From positions 1-41,617 of the forward strand of contig JBJDYV010000057.1 of NCBI GenBank assembly GCA_051867655.1: a stretch of DNA of 41,617 bases. Direction: 5' to 3'. The notes below the pieces were generated by a model. It had not been told where the DNA came from. It saw only the letters and a list, made by a program, of their open reading frames with translations, and did no database searches. Shown in pieces: positions 11,037-19,265 of the stretch. The DNA comes from JAJPXI01 sp051867655 (GTDB lineage Bacteria; Bacillota; Clostridia; Oscillospirales; Oscillospiraceae). Within the stretch, counting starts at the first letter, position 1; every line of letters begins with the position of its first letter. The translations under genes were made by a program, and so were the position numbers.

Positions 11037-11048
11037 ACATATTCAGAC

Positions 11049-12428
11049 TTACAGAACCGTCACCCGCGCTTTGTAGAGCTTCCGGGTCAGGAGCACGGCG
11101 ACCACGCAGGCAGCCGCCTCCGCGATGGGCAGGGCAGCCCACACCAGCGTATTGGCCCAGGGCGTACGGGCAAACACCCAGGCCAGCGGAAGAACGATGA
11201 CCGCGTAGCGCAGCATGGAGATGATCAGGGAATACACGCCGTTTCCCAGTGCCTGGCACACGCCCTGTAAAATGAGATTTACCCCCACAAACAAGTACCC
11301 GCAGGTGATGACATGCACCGCCGTGATGCACAGCGCCCGGGACTCTTCTCCCAGGGAAAAGATGCCCACGATCGGTCCGGTGAAGAGCTGCAGCACCGCT
11401 GTGCTGACCGCCATGATAACCGTCGCGTCCAGCAGCGCGTATTTGATGGACTGGGAAATGCGCTCCTTGTTTTTCGCCCCGAAATTGTACGACACAACGG
11501 GGATCGACGCGTTGTTCAGGCCGAAGATGGCCATGGTCACAAAGTATTGCAGCTTATAGTACACACCGTACGCCGTGACCGCCGCGGCGGAGATGGTGCC
11601 CAGGATCAGGTTCATGCCGTAGGACAGCACAGGGGTCATGATCTGCTGGAAAATGGCGGGGATACTGATGGCGGAAAACTGCTTGAGGATCTCCTTTTGG
11701 GGGCGGAAATACCTCCAGCCGCTGTCGATCTCCTTGTTACGGAAGAAGTTCACGTAGGCGATGACAAAGAGGGACACGAACTGCCCGATGACCGTTGCCC
11801 AGGCCGCGCCCCGCACGCCCAGGGCGGGCAGACCCAGCAGGCCGAAAATCAGGATGGGGTCCAGAATGATATTCGTGACAGCCCCCGACAGCTGTCCGAT
11901 CATGGTCGCCTTGGTGTTGCCGCAGCCCATGACCACCTTTTCAATACACATGTATCCGATGGTGCCCAGGGAAAAGATGGTCACGATCCGCAGATAAGTG
12001 GTGCCCATCTCGGCCACCACCGGGTCCTTCGTCTGGCTGCCGATAAACGCCTGCGCGCCGAATATCCCGAACAGGCACACCGCCACAAAAAAGCCGAAGC
12101 AGATCAGCATGGCGTTCCCGGCGATCCGGCTGGCCCGCTCCCGGTCCTTGCGGCCCAGGCTCTGCGCCAGCAGGGAGTTGGTGCCGATCCCCACGCCCAC
12201 AATCAGTGCGATAATCAGCGTTTGGATCGGGTATGCCAGCGTCAGCGCGTTGATCGCCTTGTCTCCCATATCCGCCACCTGCGCGGTATCGGGGATCCGG
12301 GATACAAAAAAGGTGTCCACCATGTTGTACAGCGCCTGTCCCACCATGGAGAGCATCATGGGGACTCCCATGCTCAAAAGCAGTCTGGGGACGGGAGTTG
12401 TACCCATTTTGTTTTGTTTCGCTTCCAC
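11049..12428 (-). CDS. MATE family efflux transporter
   Basis: A 459-residue polytopic membrane protein of the multidrug and toxic compound extrusion family, about twelve transmembrane segments. Family features include the N-terminal MLSMVGQALYNMVDTFFVSRI, GTNSLLAQSLGRKD and the second-half equivalent NASIPVVSYNFGAKN. It would exchange cations for organic substrates; the substrate is not predictable. The start is GTG 12428, supported by GGAGGG seven bases upstream; an ATG at codon 8 lacks such a site. It is divergent from the HIT gene, with the inverted repeat GTAAC-ACCAT-GTTAC (12487-12501) between them. Confidence 0.93.
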   Translation of the reverse strand: MEAKQNKMGTTPVPRLLLSMGVPMMLSMVGQALYNMVDTFFVSRIPDTAQVADMGDKAINALTLAYPIQTLIIALIVGVGIGTNSLLAQSLGRKDRERASRIAGNAMLICFGFFVAVCLFGIFGAQAFIGSQTKDPVVAEMGTTYLRIVTIFSLGTIGYMCIEKVVMGCGNTKATMIGQLSGAVTNIILDPILIFGLLGLPALGVRGAAWATVIGQFVSLFVIAYVNFFRNKEIDSGWRYFRPQKEILKQFSAISIPAIFQQIMTPVLSYGMNLILGTISAAAVTAYGVYYKLQYFVTMAIFGLNNASIPVVSYNFGAKNKERISQSIKYALLDATVIMAVSTAVLQLFTGPIVGIFSLGEESRALCITAVHVITCGYLFVGVNLILQGVCQALGNGVYSLIISMLRYAVIVLPLAWVFARTPWANTLVWAALPIAEAAACVVAVLLTRKLYKARVTVL

Positions 12429-12532
12429 GCCGCATCCCTCCGCGATTCTTTTATGGATATTTTACCGGAAAACGCTCCCCATTTCCGTAACACCATGTTA
12501 CAAAGCCCCGAAAAAACTCTGTGCGGTTCTCC

Positions 12533-12561
12533 TTGCCCTTTGGCCGCATTTGCGGTAAAAT
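12533..12561 (+). promoter_or_regulatory. Candidate promoter of the HIT gene
   Basis: -35 TTGCCC (12533-12538), 17-bp spacer, -10 TAAAAT (12556-12561). The transcript would start almost on the ribosome binding site AAAGGAGG (12568-12575), giving a very short leader. Confidence 0.45.
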
Positions 12562-12582
12562 GGGGACAAAGGAGGTCTTTCC

Positions 12583-12921
12583 ATGAACGACTGCTTATTC
12601 TGCAAGATCATCGCCGGGGATATTCCGTCCAACAAGGTGTACGAGGACGAGCTGTGCTACGCCTTCTACGACATCGACCCCCAGGCGCCCACCCATTTTC
12701 TGGTCATTCCCAAGGCCCATATCCCCTCCGTGTCCGCCGTGGACGAGAGCAACCAGGCTGTCGTGGGCCACATTTTCGCCGTCATCGCCAAGCTGGCCCG
12801 GGAGTTGGGTCTGGACAGCTACCGCGTGGTGTCCAACATCGGCGAGCAGGCAGGCCAGAGCGTGTTCCACCTGCATTTCCACGTGCTGTCCGGCAGAGAT
12901 ATGACCTGGCCTCCGGGCTGA
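12583..12921 (+). CDS. HIT family (HinT-like) nucleotide hydrolase
   Basis: A 112-residue histidine triad protein. It starts CLFCKIIAGDIPSNKVYED, has the DIDPQAPTHFLVIPKAHI segment, and ends with the histidine triad HLHFHVLSGRDMTWPPG. Family members hydrolyse AMP-lysine or other nucleoside phosphoramidates and act as small purine-binding dimers. AAAGGAGG lies seven bases before ATG 12583. The last six codons plus stop recur in diverged form at 13008-13028. Confidence 0.95.
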   Translation: MNDCLFCKIIAGDIPSNKVYEDELCYAFYDIDPQAPTHFLVIPKAHIPSVSAVDESNQAVVGHIFAVIAKLARELGLDSYRVVSNIGEQAGQSVFHLHFHVLSGRDMTWPPG

Positions 12922-13160
12922 TTTTCCTCCTGAAAACGGCATCCCGGCGGCATAGCCGCCGGGCCTACGCTGCAAACGTGCCACCGGCACGTTTGCTTAA
13001 CGCTGCGGTGACGTGGCCTCCCGGTTAACGGCGTCGCAAGCTGCATATCCTTCGTTTTCCCGCAAGCGGGAAAGCTCACTCACTCCGCTGCTCCGCCTTT
13101 CCCCACCGAACCCGCTGCGCTGGGCTTCGGCGGGGTCCCCTGAAAACGGCACCCGGCCTC
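12922..13160. repeat. Hairpin-rich insert region after the HIT gene, with C4/G4 hairpin copy 3
   Basis: About 240 noncoding bases with strong hairpins: CCCGGCGGC-ATA-GCCGCCGGG (12943-12963), CAAACGTGCC-ACC-GGCACGTTTG (12973-12995), TTCCCGC-AA-GCGGGAA (13057-13072). At 13101-13140 CCCC, an A/C mismatch, CCGAACCC and TTCGG arms lead into GGGGTCCCC, the same build as the copy next to crt. A direct repeat CCTGAAAACGGCAYCCCGG-like flanks the block (12929-12947 and 13139-13156, the second lacking one base). The diverged HIT 3' end lies inside it at 13008-13028. Confidence 0.6.
13008..13028 (+). pseudogene. Remnant: diverged copy of the HIT gene 3' end
   Basis: GTG ACG TGG CCT CCC GGT TAA reads VTWPPG and stop, against MTWPPG and TGA at 12901-12921. 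Three of the five base changes before the stop... are at third positions and silent, and one changes M to V at a first position. It is short, so taken alone it could be coincidence. The matching situation at crt and alaS makes a displaced gene end the better reading. Confidence 0.55.
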
Positions 13161-13183
13161 TGTGCTGATTGATTGAGAACGAT

Positions 13184-15010
13184 ATGAAACAATGGCTTCC
13201 CTTTGAAAAAACACTGTATAATCTGCTGATCGCCGTCCCCGCGTTTTTGCTGGGGGCCTACTTTGATTTGGCCAGATTCCGCCTGGAAAGCGCCGGCATG
13301 CCGGCGCTTTCCGGTTTTCCTCTCCTCGCCGCGCGGCTGCTGGGAGGACTGATCTTTGCCCTGATCGTCCTGGCCCTTCTGCGTGCGGCAAAGGGTCTGA
13401 AGGGACTGGGAAAGGTGGGCTGGAAGCAGATGCTTGTCCTGTTTCTGGCGCTCAACGCCGTCACCGCCCTCTATGTATGGTCCTCCCGCACGGTGTACGT
13501 GTGGGACAACGCGGGCTACTGGACGGTGGCCCGCACCCTGTCCCAGCAGTGGCTGGGCCGCAGCCAGATCCTTGAGGTCCTGAAGAGCACCATCTCCATG
13601 GATTACAACTACCTGCTGGCCTGGCCCATCTCCCTGGTCATGCGCCTGTTCGGCGGCAGCCGGGCGGTGTTTCTCTTCTCCATCTCCAACCTGTACACCC
13701 TGCCCGGCCTCTGGGGTCTGTGCGCCCTGACGAAGGATAAAAAATGGGGCGGGCTGGTCCTGGCGGGGCTCTTCCCCATGTTCACCTACATCGGCCTGGT
13801 GGGCTATGTGGATGTGGCCGCCTGCACTCTGGCCATCTGGGCCTTCGTGATCTATACCAGCGACCGGAGCGCGGTTTGCCGGGGCGCCTTTTCCGGGGCT
13901 CTGCTGGTGGGCACCTTCCTTCTGCGCCGGTACTTCTTCTTTTTTGCCGTGTCCTTCGGCGTGGCGGCATTTGCGGTCAAGCTGATCTTTGACCGCAAAA
14001 AATGGGCGGATTTTCTGGCCCTGTTCGGCTCCTGCGCCGTGTGCGCGGTGTTTTTCACCCCCAATTTTCTGCTGGAAAAGGTGCTGGGCACCCGGTACGG
14101 CGACCTGTATTCCGCCTACGATTTGGGCCTGATCAGCGACTTCAAGCTGTTCTGCCGCTATTTCGGCCTGATCCCGCTGCTGCTTCTGCTGGTGTGGGCG
14201 CTGATCCGTCTGGTAAAAGGAAAAGCAAGACGGGAGATCGCCTTCGGGCTGATCCAGCCGGCGGTCTGCTTTCTGGCTTTCGTGGCCGTGCAGTCCCACG
14301 GTCAGCAGCACCTGCTGCTCTACCTGCCCGCCCTGGCATTCCTGCTCTGCTCCCTCCTCCCGGCAGTCACGCGCCGCTGGGTGTCTTTCGCTGCCGCCGC
14401 CCTCGTGTTCGGCTGGTGTCTGGTCCCCAAGGAGCAGCCCGCCTCCATCGACGCCATTAAAGGCGCCGATCTGCTGCCCTCTTTCATGTTTTACGGCCCT
14501 GCCCGCAGCGACATCGACCAGCTGATCGAGCTGGCCGACTATGTGGACTCTCTTTCGGCTCAGGAGGAAAAAACCGCAGTGGTGCTGGCCTCCTCCTTCA
14601 CCCTGAACAGTGAGACCATCACCAACCTGCGCCCCTCCCTGAACCGGCCGGAGCCGGAACACAAAACCGTTATTTACTACCAGGGCACGGTGGACAAGCG
14701 GGATTCCTTCAGCTGGAACACGGTCACCGCCGACTATCTGATCGTGGGCGACCCGGTGCAGACCCATCTGGGGGAGGAAAACCAGCAGGTGTTTGCCCTG
14801 TTTGCCCGCGACGTGCTGGCGGGGACCGGCCCCGGCTCAGCCTACCGTGCCCTGCCTGAGACCTTTGAACTGCAAAACGGCGTGACGGTGCGCATTTATG
14901 AGCGTATCCGGGACCTGACAGCGGAGGAATATCATCTGATCTCCGACCGTCTGACCGCTCTCTATCCCGATTACGCGGAGCAATACGCCGTCCCTGATTG
15001 GGTTGGATAA
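13184..15010 (+). CDS. Polytopic membrane protein, possibly GT-C-type glycosyltransferase
   Basis: About 608 residues, with roughly ten hydrophobic segments in the first 420 and a soluble C-terminal domain of about 180 residues. A long extracytoplasmic loop after the third helix has YVWDNAGYWTVARTLSQQW, reminiscent of the acidic loop-1 motifs of GT-C glycosyltransferases such as the ArnT/PMT type. I do not recognise a named family, so the function is a guess. An in-frame TTG at 13169 and ATG 13184 are the possible starts; neither has a recognisable Shine-Dalgarno, perhaps because the upstream region was rearranged by the insert next to the HIT gene. It ends in its own terminator. Confidence 0.8.
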   Translation: MKQWLPFEKTLYNLLIAVPAFLLGAYFDLARFRLESAGMPALSGFPLLAARLLGGLIFALIVLALLRAAKGLKGLGKVGWKQMLVLFLALNAVTALYVWSSRTVYVWDNAGYWTVARTLSQQWLGRSQILEVLKSTISMDYNYLLAWPISLVMRLFGGSRAVFLFSISNLYTLPGLWGLCALTKDKKWGGLVLAGLFPMFTYIGLVGYVDVAACTLAIWAFVIYTSDRSAVCRGAFSGALLVGTFLLRRYFFFFAVSFGVAAFAVKLIFDRKKWADFLALFGSCAVCAVFFTPNFLLEKVLGTRYGDLYSAYDLGLISDFKLFCRYFGLIPLLLLLVWALIRLVKGKARREIAFGLIQPAVCFLAFVAVQSHGQQHLLLYLPALAFLLCSLLPAVTRRWVSFAAAALVFGWCLVPKEQPASIDAIKGADLLPSFMFYGPARSDIDQLIELADYVDSLSAQEEKTAVVLASSFTLNSETITNLRPSLNRPEPEHKTVIYYQGTVDKRDSFSWNTVTADYLIVGDPVQTHLGEENQQVFALFARDVLAGTGPGSAYRALPETFELQNGVTVRIYERIRDLTAEEYHLISDRLTALYPDYAEQYAVPDWVG

Positions 15011-15038
15011 AGAACGCGCCCGTTCGGGCGCGTTCTTT
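15009..15038 (+). terminator. Intrinsic terminator after the membrane protein gene
   Basis: A 13-bp perfect stem AAAGAACGCGCCC / GGGCGCGTTCTTT with loop GTTC. It overlaps the stop codon at 15008-15010 and is followed by ATCTTT. Confidence 0.85.
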
Positions 15039-15052
15039 ATCTTTGCATCCGG

Positions 15053-15102
15053 AACCAACTAAACGGTTGGTTTTTCACCTTTTCAAACTACCATTTGGTA
15101 GT
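15053..15102 (+). promoter_or_regulatory. Promoter region of the XRE gene with two inverted repeats
   Basis: Two inverted repeats lie here: AACCAAC-TAAACG-GTTGGTT (15053-15072) and ACTACC-ATTT-GGTAGT (15087-15102). A possible weak promoter is TTGGTT (15067-15072), 16 bp, TACCAT (15089-15094), which would put both repeats over promoter elements, as expected for an autoregulating repressor. The consensus-like TTGACA at 15104-15109 is too close to ATG 15121 to serve this gene. Confidence 0.4.
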
Positions 15103-15120
15103 CTTGACAAGGGTGATATC

Positions 15121-15339
15121 ATGTATTTCAGAAGAATTGCCGATCTGCGCATTGATAAGGACTATAAGCAAAAAGAAATTGCCTCTATTTTAAATGTTCA
15201 CCCGGAAGTGTACCGTCGATATGAGAAAGGAATTCGCGAAATTCCTGTTTGGGCATTGATCAAACTTGCCCAGCTTTATGGTACCAGCACCGACTATATC
15301 CTTGGCTTGACCGACGATCCTTCAAAACCGCATGCGTAA
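15121..15339 (+). CDS. Small XRE-type helix-turn-helix regulator
   Basis: A 72-residue single-domain DNA-binding protein. The HTH is at about residues 15-55: KQKEIASILNVHPEVYRRYEKG, followed by IPVWALIKLAQLYGTSTDYILGLT, the usual XRE layout. AAGGGTG lies upstream of ATG 15121. Its codons are clearly more AT-rich than those of its neighbours, a sign of separate origin. The last eight bases overlap the start of comEC, so it appears to lead the comEC-holA-RNase M5 unit. Targets are unknown, but the inverted repeats just upstream suggest autoregulation. Confidence 0.85.
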   Translation: MYFRRIADLRIDKDYKQKEIASILNVHPEVYRRYEKGIREIPVWALIKLAQLYGTSTDYILGLTDDPSKPHA

Positions 15340-17590
15340 ACTCTGCTGGTTCGCTCTCCCCTTCTGCGCGGCCATTTTTGCCGCCTGCTGCGGACTGCCC
15401 TTTCTGCTTCCGATCAGTCTGGCCGCCGCTGCACTGGGAATTCTGGCCGTGGGCCTGAAACGGCTTCCGGTCTGTTTGGCATGTCTGGGCCTGGCCTGCG
15501 GCCTGTTCTGGTTTCAGGGCTACACCCAGATCGTCCGCGCCCCAGCGCAGGAGTTGGCCGGGCAGACCGTCTCATTCACCGCCACCGTAACCGGCTGGCC
15601 CCGGGCGACCTCCACCGGCAGCTTTGGAGTAGAGGTACGCCTGCACCTGGCGGGCGCTCCCGATCCCAAAGTCCTGCTCTATACCGATTCCTCGGGCGCC
15701 GATCTTCTGCCCGGCGACACCATTTCGGGCACCGCCCGCTTTCAGGCTGCTGACACGGTACGGGGCGAAACCGTCACCTACTATGAGGCAAAGGGGATCT
15801 ACCTGCGCGGCAGTGTCCTGGGCGCGGTGGAATCCCGGCGGCCCGCCACTCCCCCGGCCGCCACCTGGCCCGCTTATATCTCCCACGCGATCAAAGAAAG
15901 CGCCGCCGCCCTCTTTCCCGAGGACATATCCGGTCTGATGATCGCTCTGCTCACCGGGGACAAATCGAGTCTCGGTGACGGCGACTACGCCGCCCTGCAG
16001 CGCGCGGGCGCGGCCCACATCGTGGCGGTGTCCGGTCTGCACCTGTCCTTTTTCGCTGGCCTGCTGTCCCTTTTCTTCCACCGCCGCAGCAAGCTCGGCG
16101 CCGCTTTGACCATTTTTCTGGTCTTCCTCTTTGCCGCTGTGGCGGGGTTCACCCCGTCGGTCACGCGGGCCGCTTTCATGGTGGTGATGACTTTACTGGC
16201 TCCTCTGGTGGGGCGGGAAGAGGACAAGCCCACCACCCTGGCGGCCACGCTCCTGATTCTGCTGCTTGTCAACCCGTACTCAGCGCAGAGCGTCTCCCTT
16301 CAGCTCTCTTTCGGAGCGGTAGCGGGCATCCACGCGGTCTCCACCCCTCTATACCAGGCTATGACCCGCTCGCTGTCCGACGGAGGCTCCCGTGTGCGGG
16401 TGCTCAGCCGCAGGCTGTTCCGCCTGTTCGCCGCCAACCTGTCGGTGACCCTGGGCGCCCTTCTTTTCACCACGCCCCTGACGGCGTATTATTTCGGCTC
16501 GGTGTCCCTCATCTCCCCGCTGACCAACCTGCTGGTTCTCTGGGCGGTGTCCCTGGCCTTTTCCCCGGGACTGGTCCTGACCCTGCTGGGCATCGCGCTG
16601 CCCGGGATCGCAGCGCTGCTGACCTTTCCGGTCACGCTGCTGGCCCGCTATGTTCTGGCCGTCGCCCGGGCGCTGGGTTCGCTCCCCTTCGCCAGCGTCT
16701 CCCTGGGCAGCTTCTACCTGTGCGCCTGGCTGGTGCTGGTCTATGCCATTCTTCTGCTGGTCCTGCTGCGCCGGTACCGGCGGCCCATCCTCCCCGTCTG
16801 CGCCGGGGTGCTCACACTCTGTGCCGCCCTGCTGCTGACCCGATTCTCCCTGCTCTCCTGCCCGCTCTCCGTCACCATGCTGGATGTGGGCCAGGGCCAG
16901 TGTATCCTGCTCTGCTCAGGCGGATACACCGCCCTGATCGACTGCGGCGGGAACAAGGACAACGCCGGCGACATTGCCGCCGACTATCTGCAGTCCCTGG
17001 GCATCTCCCGGTTGGATCTGCTGGTGCTCACCCACTGTCACGACGACCACGCCAACGGCGTGCCGGAGCTCTTCGCCCGGCTGGAGGTATCCTGTCTGGT
17101 TATGCCCGAGCTGGCGGAGGATGAATCCGCTTACCGGGGTGAGATCCTCACCCTGGCACAGGAACATGGAACCAGGATCACCCTGCTGTCCGACACCCGC
17201 GCCCTCTCCTTGGGGGAGACGACATTGACACTCTTTGCCCCGCTGGGCGACGGCGGAACCAACGAGGAGGGCCTGTTCGCCCTGGCCACCTGCGGGGACT
17301 TTGACCTGCTGGTCACCGGAGATGCCAATTCCTTCGTGGAATCTCTCCTGGTGAAATACGGCCAGCTGCCCGATATTGAAGTCCTGGTGGCCGGCCACCA
17401 CGGCTCCAAATATTCCACCTCCGACGTCCTGCTGGACGCGGTCACGCCGGAGACCTGTCTGATTTCCGTGGGGTACAATACCTACGGCCATCCCACCGAC
17501 GAAGCACTGTCCCGTCTTGCGGTGCGCGAGATCGACATCTACCGCACCGATTTGATGGGAAATCTGACGATCCAGTACAAAGGAGATTAA
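15332..17590 (+). CDS. comEC: ComEC/Rec2 DNA-uptake channel protein
   Basis: A 752-residue membrane protein for transport of single-stranded DNA during natural transformation. It has N-terminal membrane segments, a DUF4131-like soluble region, the Competence domain with ISGLMIALLTGDKSSL and AHIVAVSGLHLSFFAGLL, and a C-terminal metallo-beta-lactamase domain with LTHCHDDHANGVPELF (H568, H570, D572, H573) and AGHHGSKYSTS. Length and domain order fit full-length ComEC. The start overlaps the XRE gene by eight bases and lacks a clear Shine-Dalgarno, suggesting coupled translation. Other competence genes are not in the window. Confidence 0.95.
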   Translation: MRKLCWFALPFCAAIFAACCGLPFLLPISLAAAALGILAVGLKRLPVCLACLGLACGLFWFQGYTQIVRAPAQELAGQTVSFTATVTGWPRATSTGSFGVEVRLHLAGAPDPKVLLYTDSSGADLLPGDTISGTARFQAADTVRGETVTYYEAKGIYLRGSVLGAVESRRPATPPAATWPAYISHAIKESAAALFPEDISGLMIALLTGDKSSLGDGDYAALQRAGAAHIVAVSGLHLSFFAGLLSLFFHRRSKLGAALTIFLVFLFAAVAGFTPSVTRAAFMVVMTLLAPLVGREEDKPTTLAATLLILLLVNPYSAQSVSLQLSFGAVAGIHAVSTPLYQAMTRSLSDGGSRVRVLSRRLFRLFAANLSVTLGALLFTTPLTAYYFGSVSLISPLTNLLVLWAVSLAFSPGLVLTLLGIALPGIAALLTFPVTLLARYVLAVARALGSLPFASVSLGSFYLCAWLVLVYAILLLVLLRRYRRPILPVCAGVLTLCAALLLTRFSLLSCPLSVTMLDVGQGQCILLCSGGYTALIDCGGNKDNAGDIAADYLQSLGISRLDLLVLTHCHDDHANGVPELFARLEVSCLVMPELAEDESAYRGEILTLAQEHGTRITLLSDTRALSLGETTLTLFAPLGDGGTNEEGLFALATCGDFDLLVTGDANSFVESLLVKYGQLPDIEVLVAGHHGSKYSTSDVLLDAVTPETCLISVGYNTYGHPTDEALSRLAVREIDIYRTDLMGNLTIQYKGD

Positions 17591-17592
17591 TC

Positions 17593-18627
17593 ATGCCCCC
17601 GAAAAAAGACGATGGCTCCGCGCTGAAGCAGCTGAAAAAATCCCTGAAGGAGAACACCCTGGGCACCCTCTATCTGCTCCACGGCGAGGAGGCCTACCTG
17701 CGGGATTTCTACCTGGGTGAGATCAAAAAGCGCATCCTGACCCCCGGCCTGGAGGAGTTCAACCTGCACACCATCCAGGGCAAGGACGCCAGCCCCCGCG
17801 TCATCTCCGAGGCGGTGGACTGTCTGCCCATGATGAGCGAGCGCACCATGGTCCTGGTGACCGACTACGATCTGTTCAAGGCCCCGGCGGAACAACGGGA
17901 CGCTCTGGCCGCCCTGTTTGCCGAGCTGCCTGAGTATGTCTGTCTGGTATTCGTCTACGACCTGATCGAGTACAAGCCGGACGCCCGCACCAAGCTGGCC
18001 CAGGCTCTGAAGGAGCATGGTCTGACCGTCCCCTTCCCCCATCAGGACCAGGGGGACCTGGTGGCCTGGATCTGCCGCCGCTTCCGGGCGGTGGACCACG
18101 ACATCGACTCGGAACAGGCCAAATACCTGATCTTCCTCTGCGGCGACCTGATGAACACCCTGGCGGGCGAGATCGCCAAGATCGGCGCTTACGCCAAACA
18201 TACCCGCATTACCCGGCAGGACATTGACGCGGTGGCGGTGCCCCAGCTGGACGCCCGGGTGTTTCAGATGACCGACGCCGTCCTGCACCGGGACTTCGAC
18301 CGGGCCGCCCAGGTCCTGGGGGAGCTGCTGAGCCAGCAGGAGGCCCCCATCATGATTCTGTCGGTGCTGGGCAAGCAACTGCGCCAGCTGTACACCGCCC
18401 GGCTGGGCTTTGAGGCCCGCAAGAGCAGCCAATACCTGGTGGAGCTGTGGGGCATGAAGACCTCCTATCCCGCCAAAAAGCTGATGGACGCCGCCCCACG
18501 CTTCGACCTGGCCTGGTGCCGCCGGGCGGTCGTCCGGGCGGCTGAGACCGACCTGGCCATGAAGTCCACCGGCGGCGACGCCGCCGAGCTGCTGACCGGC
18601 TTTTTATTGGAGCTCGCCAATGGATAA
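17593..18627 (+). CDS. holA: DNA polymerase III, delta subunit
   Basis: Clamp-loader delta subunit, 344 residues, which opens the sliding clamp. It begins with a short lysine-rich stretch, then NTLGTLYLLHGEEAYLRDFYL, the typical N-terminal module with an AAA+-like fold lacking a P-loop. The C-terminal part AARLGFEARKSS and AWCRRAVVRAAETDLAMKSTGGD fits the collar domain of HolA proteins. It starts two bases after comEC (AAGGAG upstream), the usual comEC-holA order in Firmicutes, and overlaps the next gene by eight bases. Confidence 0.94.
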   Translation: MPPKKDDGSALKQLKKSLKENTLGTLYLLHGEEAYLRDFYLGEIKKRILTPGLEEFNLHTIQGKDASPRVISEAVDCLPMMSERTMVLVTDYDLFKAPAEQRDALAALFAELPEYVCLVFVYDLIEYKPDARTKLAQALKEHGLTVPFPHQDQGDLVAWICRRFRAVDHDIDSEQAKYLIFLCGDLMNTLAGEIAKIGAYAKHTRITRQDIDAVAVPQLDARVFQMTDAVLHRDFDRAAQVLGELLSQQEAPIMILSVLGKQLRQLYTARLGFEARKSSQYLVELWGMKTSYPAKKLMDAAPRFDLAWCRRAVVRAAETDLAMKSTGGDAAELLTGFLLELANG

Positions 18628-19222
18628 GCCGAAGATCAAAGAGGCCATCGTGGTGGAGGGCCGGTACGATAAGAACACCCTGTCCCAGGTGGTGGACGCG
18701 CTCATTCTGGAGACCGGCGGCTTTGGGGTGTTCAAGGATTCCGAAAAGCTCGCCCTTTTGCGCCGCATGGCCCAGAAGCGCGGTCTTATCGTCCTGACCG
18801 ATTCCGACGGGGCGGGCTTTGTTATCCGCAATTACCTGAAAGGGGCCATCGACCCCAACCGGGTCAAGCACGCCTATATCCCCGACCGCCTGGGTAAGGA
18901 GCGCCGCAAGCGCACCCCCGGCAAGGAGGGCAAGCTGGGGGTGGAGGGCATGCGCCCGGAGGTGCTGCTGGACGCTCTGCGCCGGGCGGGGGCCACCTTC
19001 CTGGACGGGGAAGAATCCGCCCGCACGCCCGTGGTTTTGACCAAGGCCGACCTGTTCGCCCTGGGGCTGACCGGCCGGCCAGACAGCGGCGCGCGCCGCG
19101 CCGCCCTGCTCAGGCGGCTGGACCTGCCCGAGCATTTGACGGCCAACGCCCTGCTGGACGTGCTCTCCGCCCTCTATACCAGAGAGGAACTGGAAACCAT
19201 CCTGCGGGAGTTCCCTGAATGA
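18620..19222 (+). CDS. RNase M5-like TOPRIM protein (DUF4093)
   Basis: A 200-residue protein with an N-terminal TOPRIM domain: IKEAIVVEGRYDKNTLSQ provides the catalytic Glu and VLTDSDGAGFVIRNYL the DxD motif. Ribonuclease M5 matures the 5S rRNA in Bacillus. The N-terminal layout and the HAYIPDRLGKERR...GVEGM segment match that family, but the C-terminal half is the DUF4093-like version common in Oscillospiraceae. Activity on 5S rRNA is therefore probable, not certain. It overlaps holA and ends in a terminator. Confidence 0.85.
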   Translation: MDKPKIKEAIVVEGRYDKNTLSQVVDALILETGGFGVFKDSEKLALLRRMAQKRGLIVLTDSDGAGFVIRNYLKGAIDPNRVKHAYIPDRLGKERRKRTPGKEGKLGVEGMRPEVLLDALRRAGATFLDGEESARTPVVLTKADLFALGLTGRPDSGARRAALLRRLDLPEHLTANALLDVLSALYTREELETILREFPE

Positions 19223-19227
19223 CACAA

Positions 19228-19256
19228 ACCCCCGCGCGGCTATGCCGCGCGGGGGT
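19228..19256. terminator. Bidirectional terminator, RNase M5-like / U32
   Basis: A 13-bp perfect stem ACCCCCGCGCGGC (19228-19240) / GCCGCGCGGGGGT (19244-19256) with loop TAT, followed by CGTTTCATTT on the plus strand. It lies between two convergent genes. Confidence 0.8.
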
Positions 19257-19265
19257 CGTTTCATT

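Noticed and set aside
15104..15120. TTGACA just before the XRE start codon as its promoter
   Set aside because: The matching -10 would fall inside the coding region; it is too close to the start codon to serve this gene.
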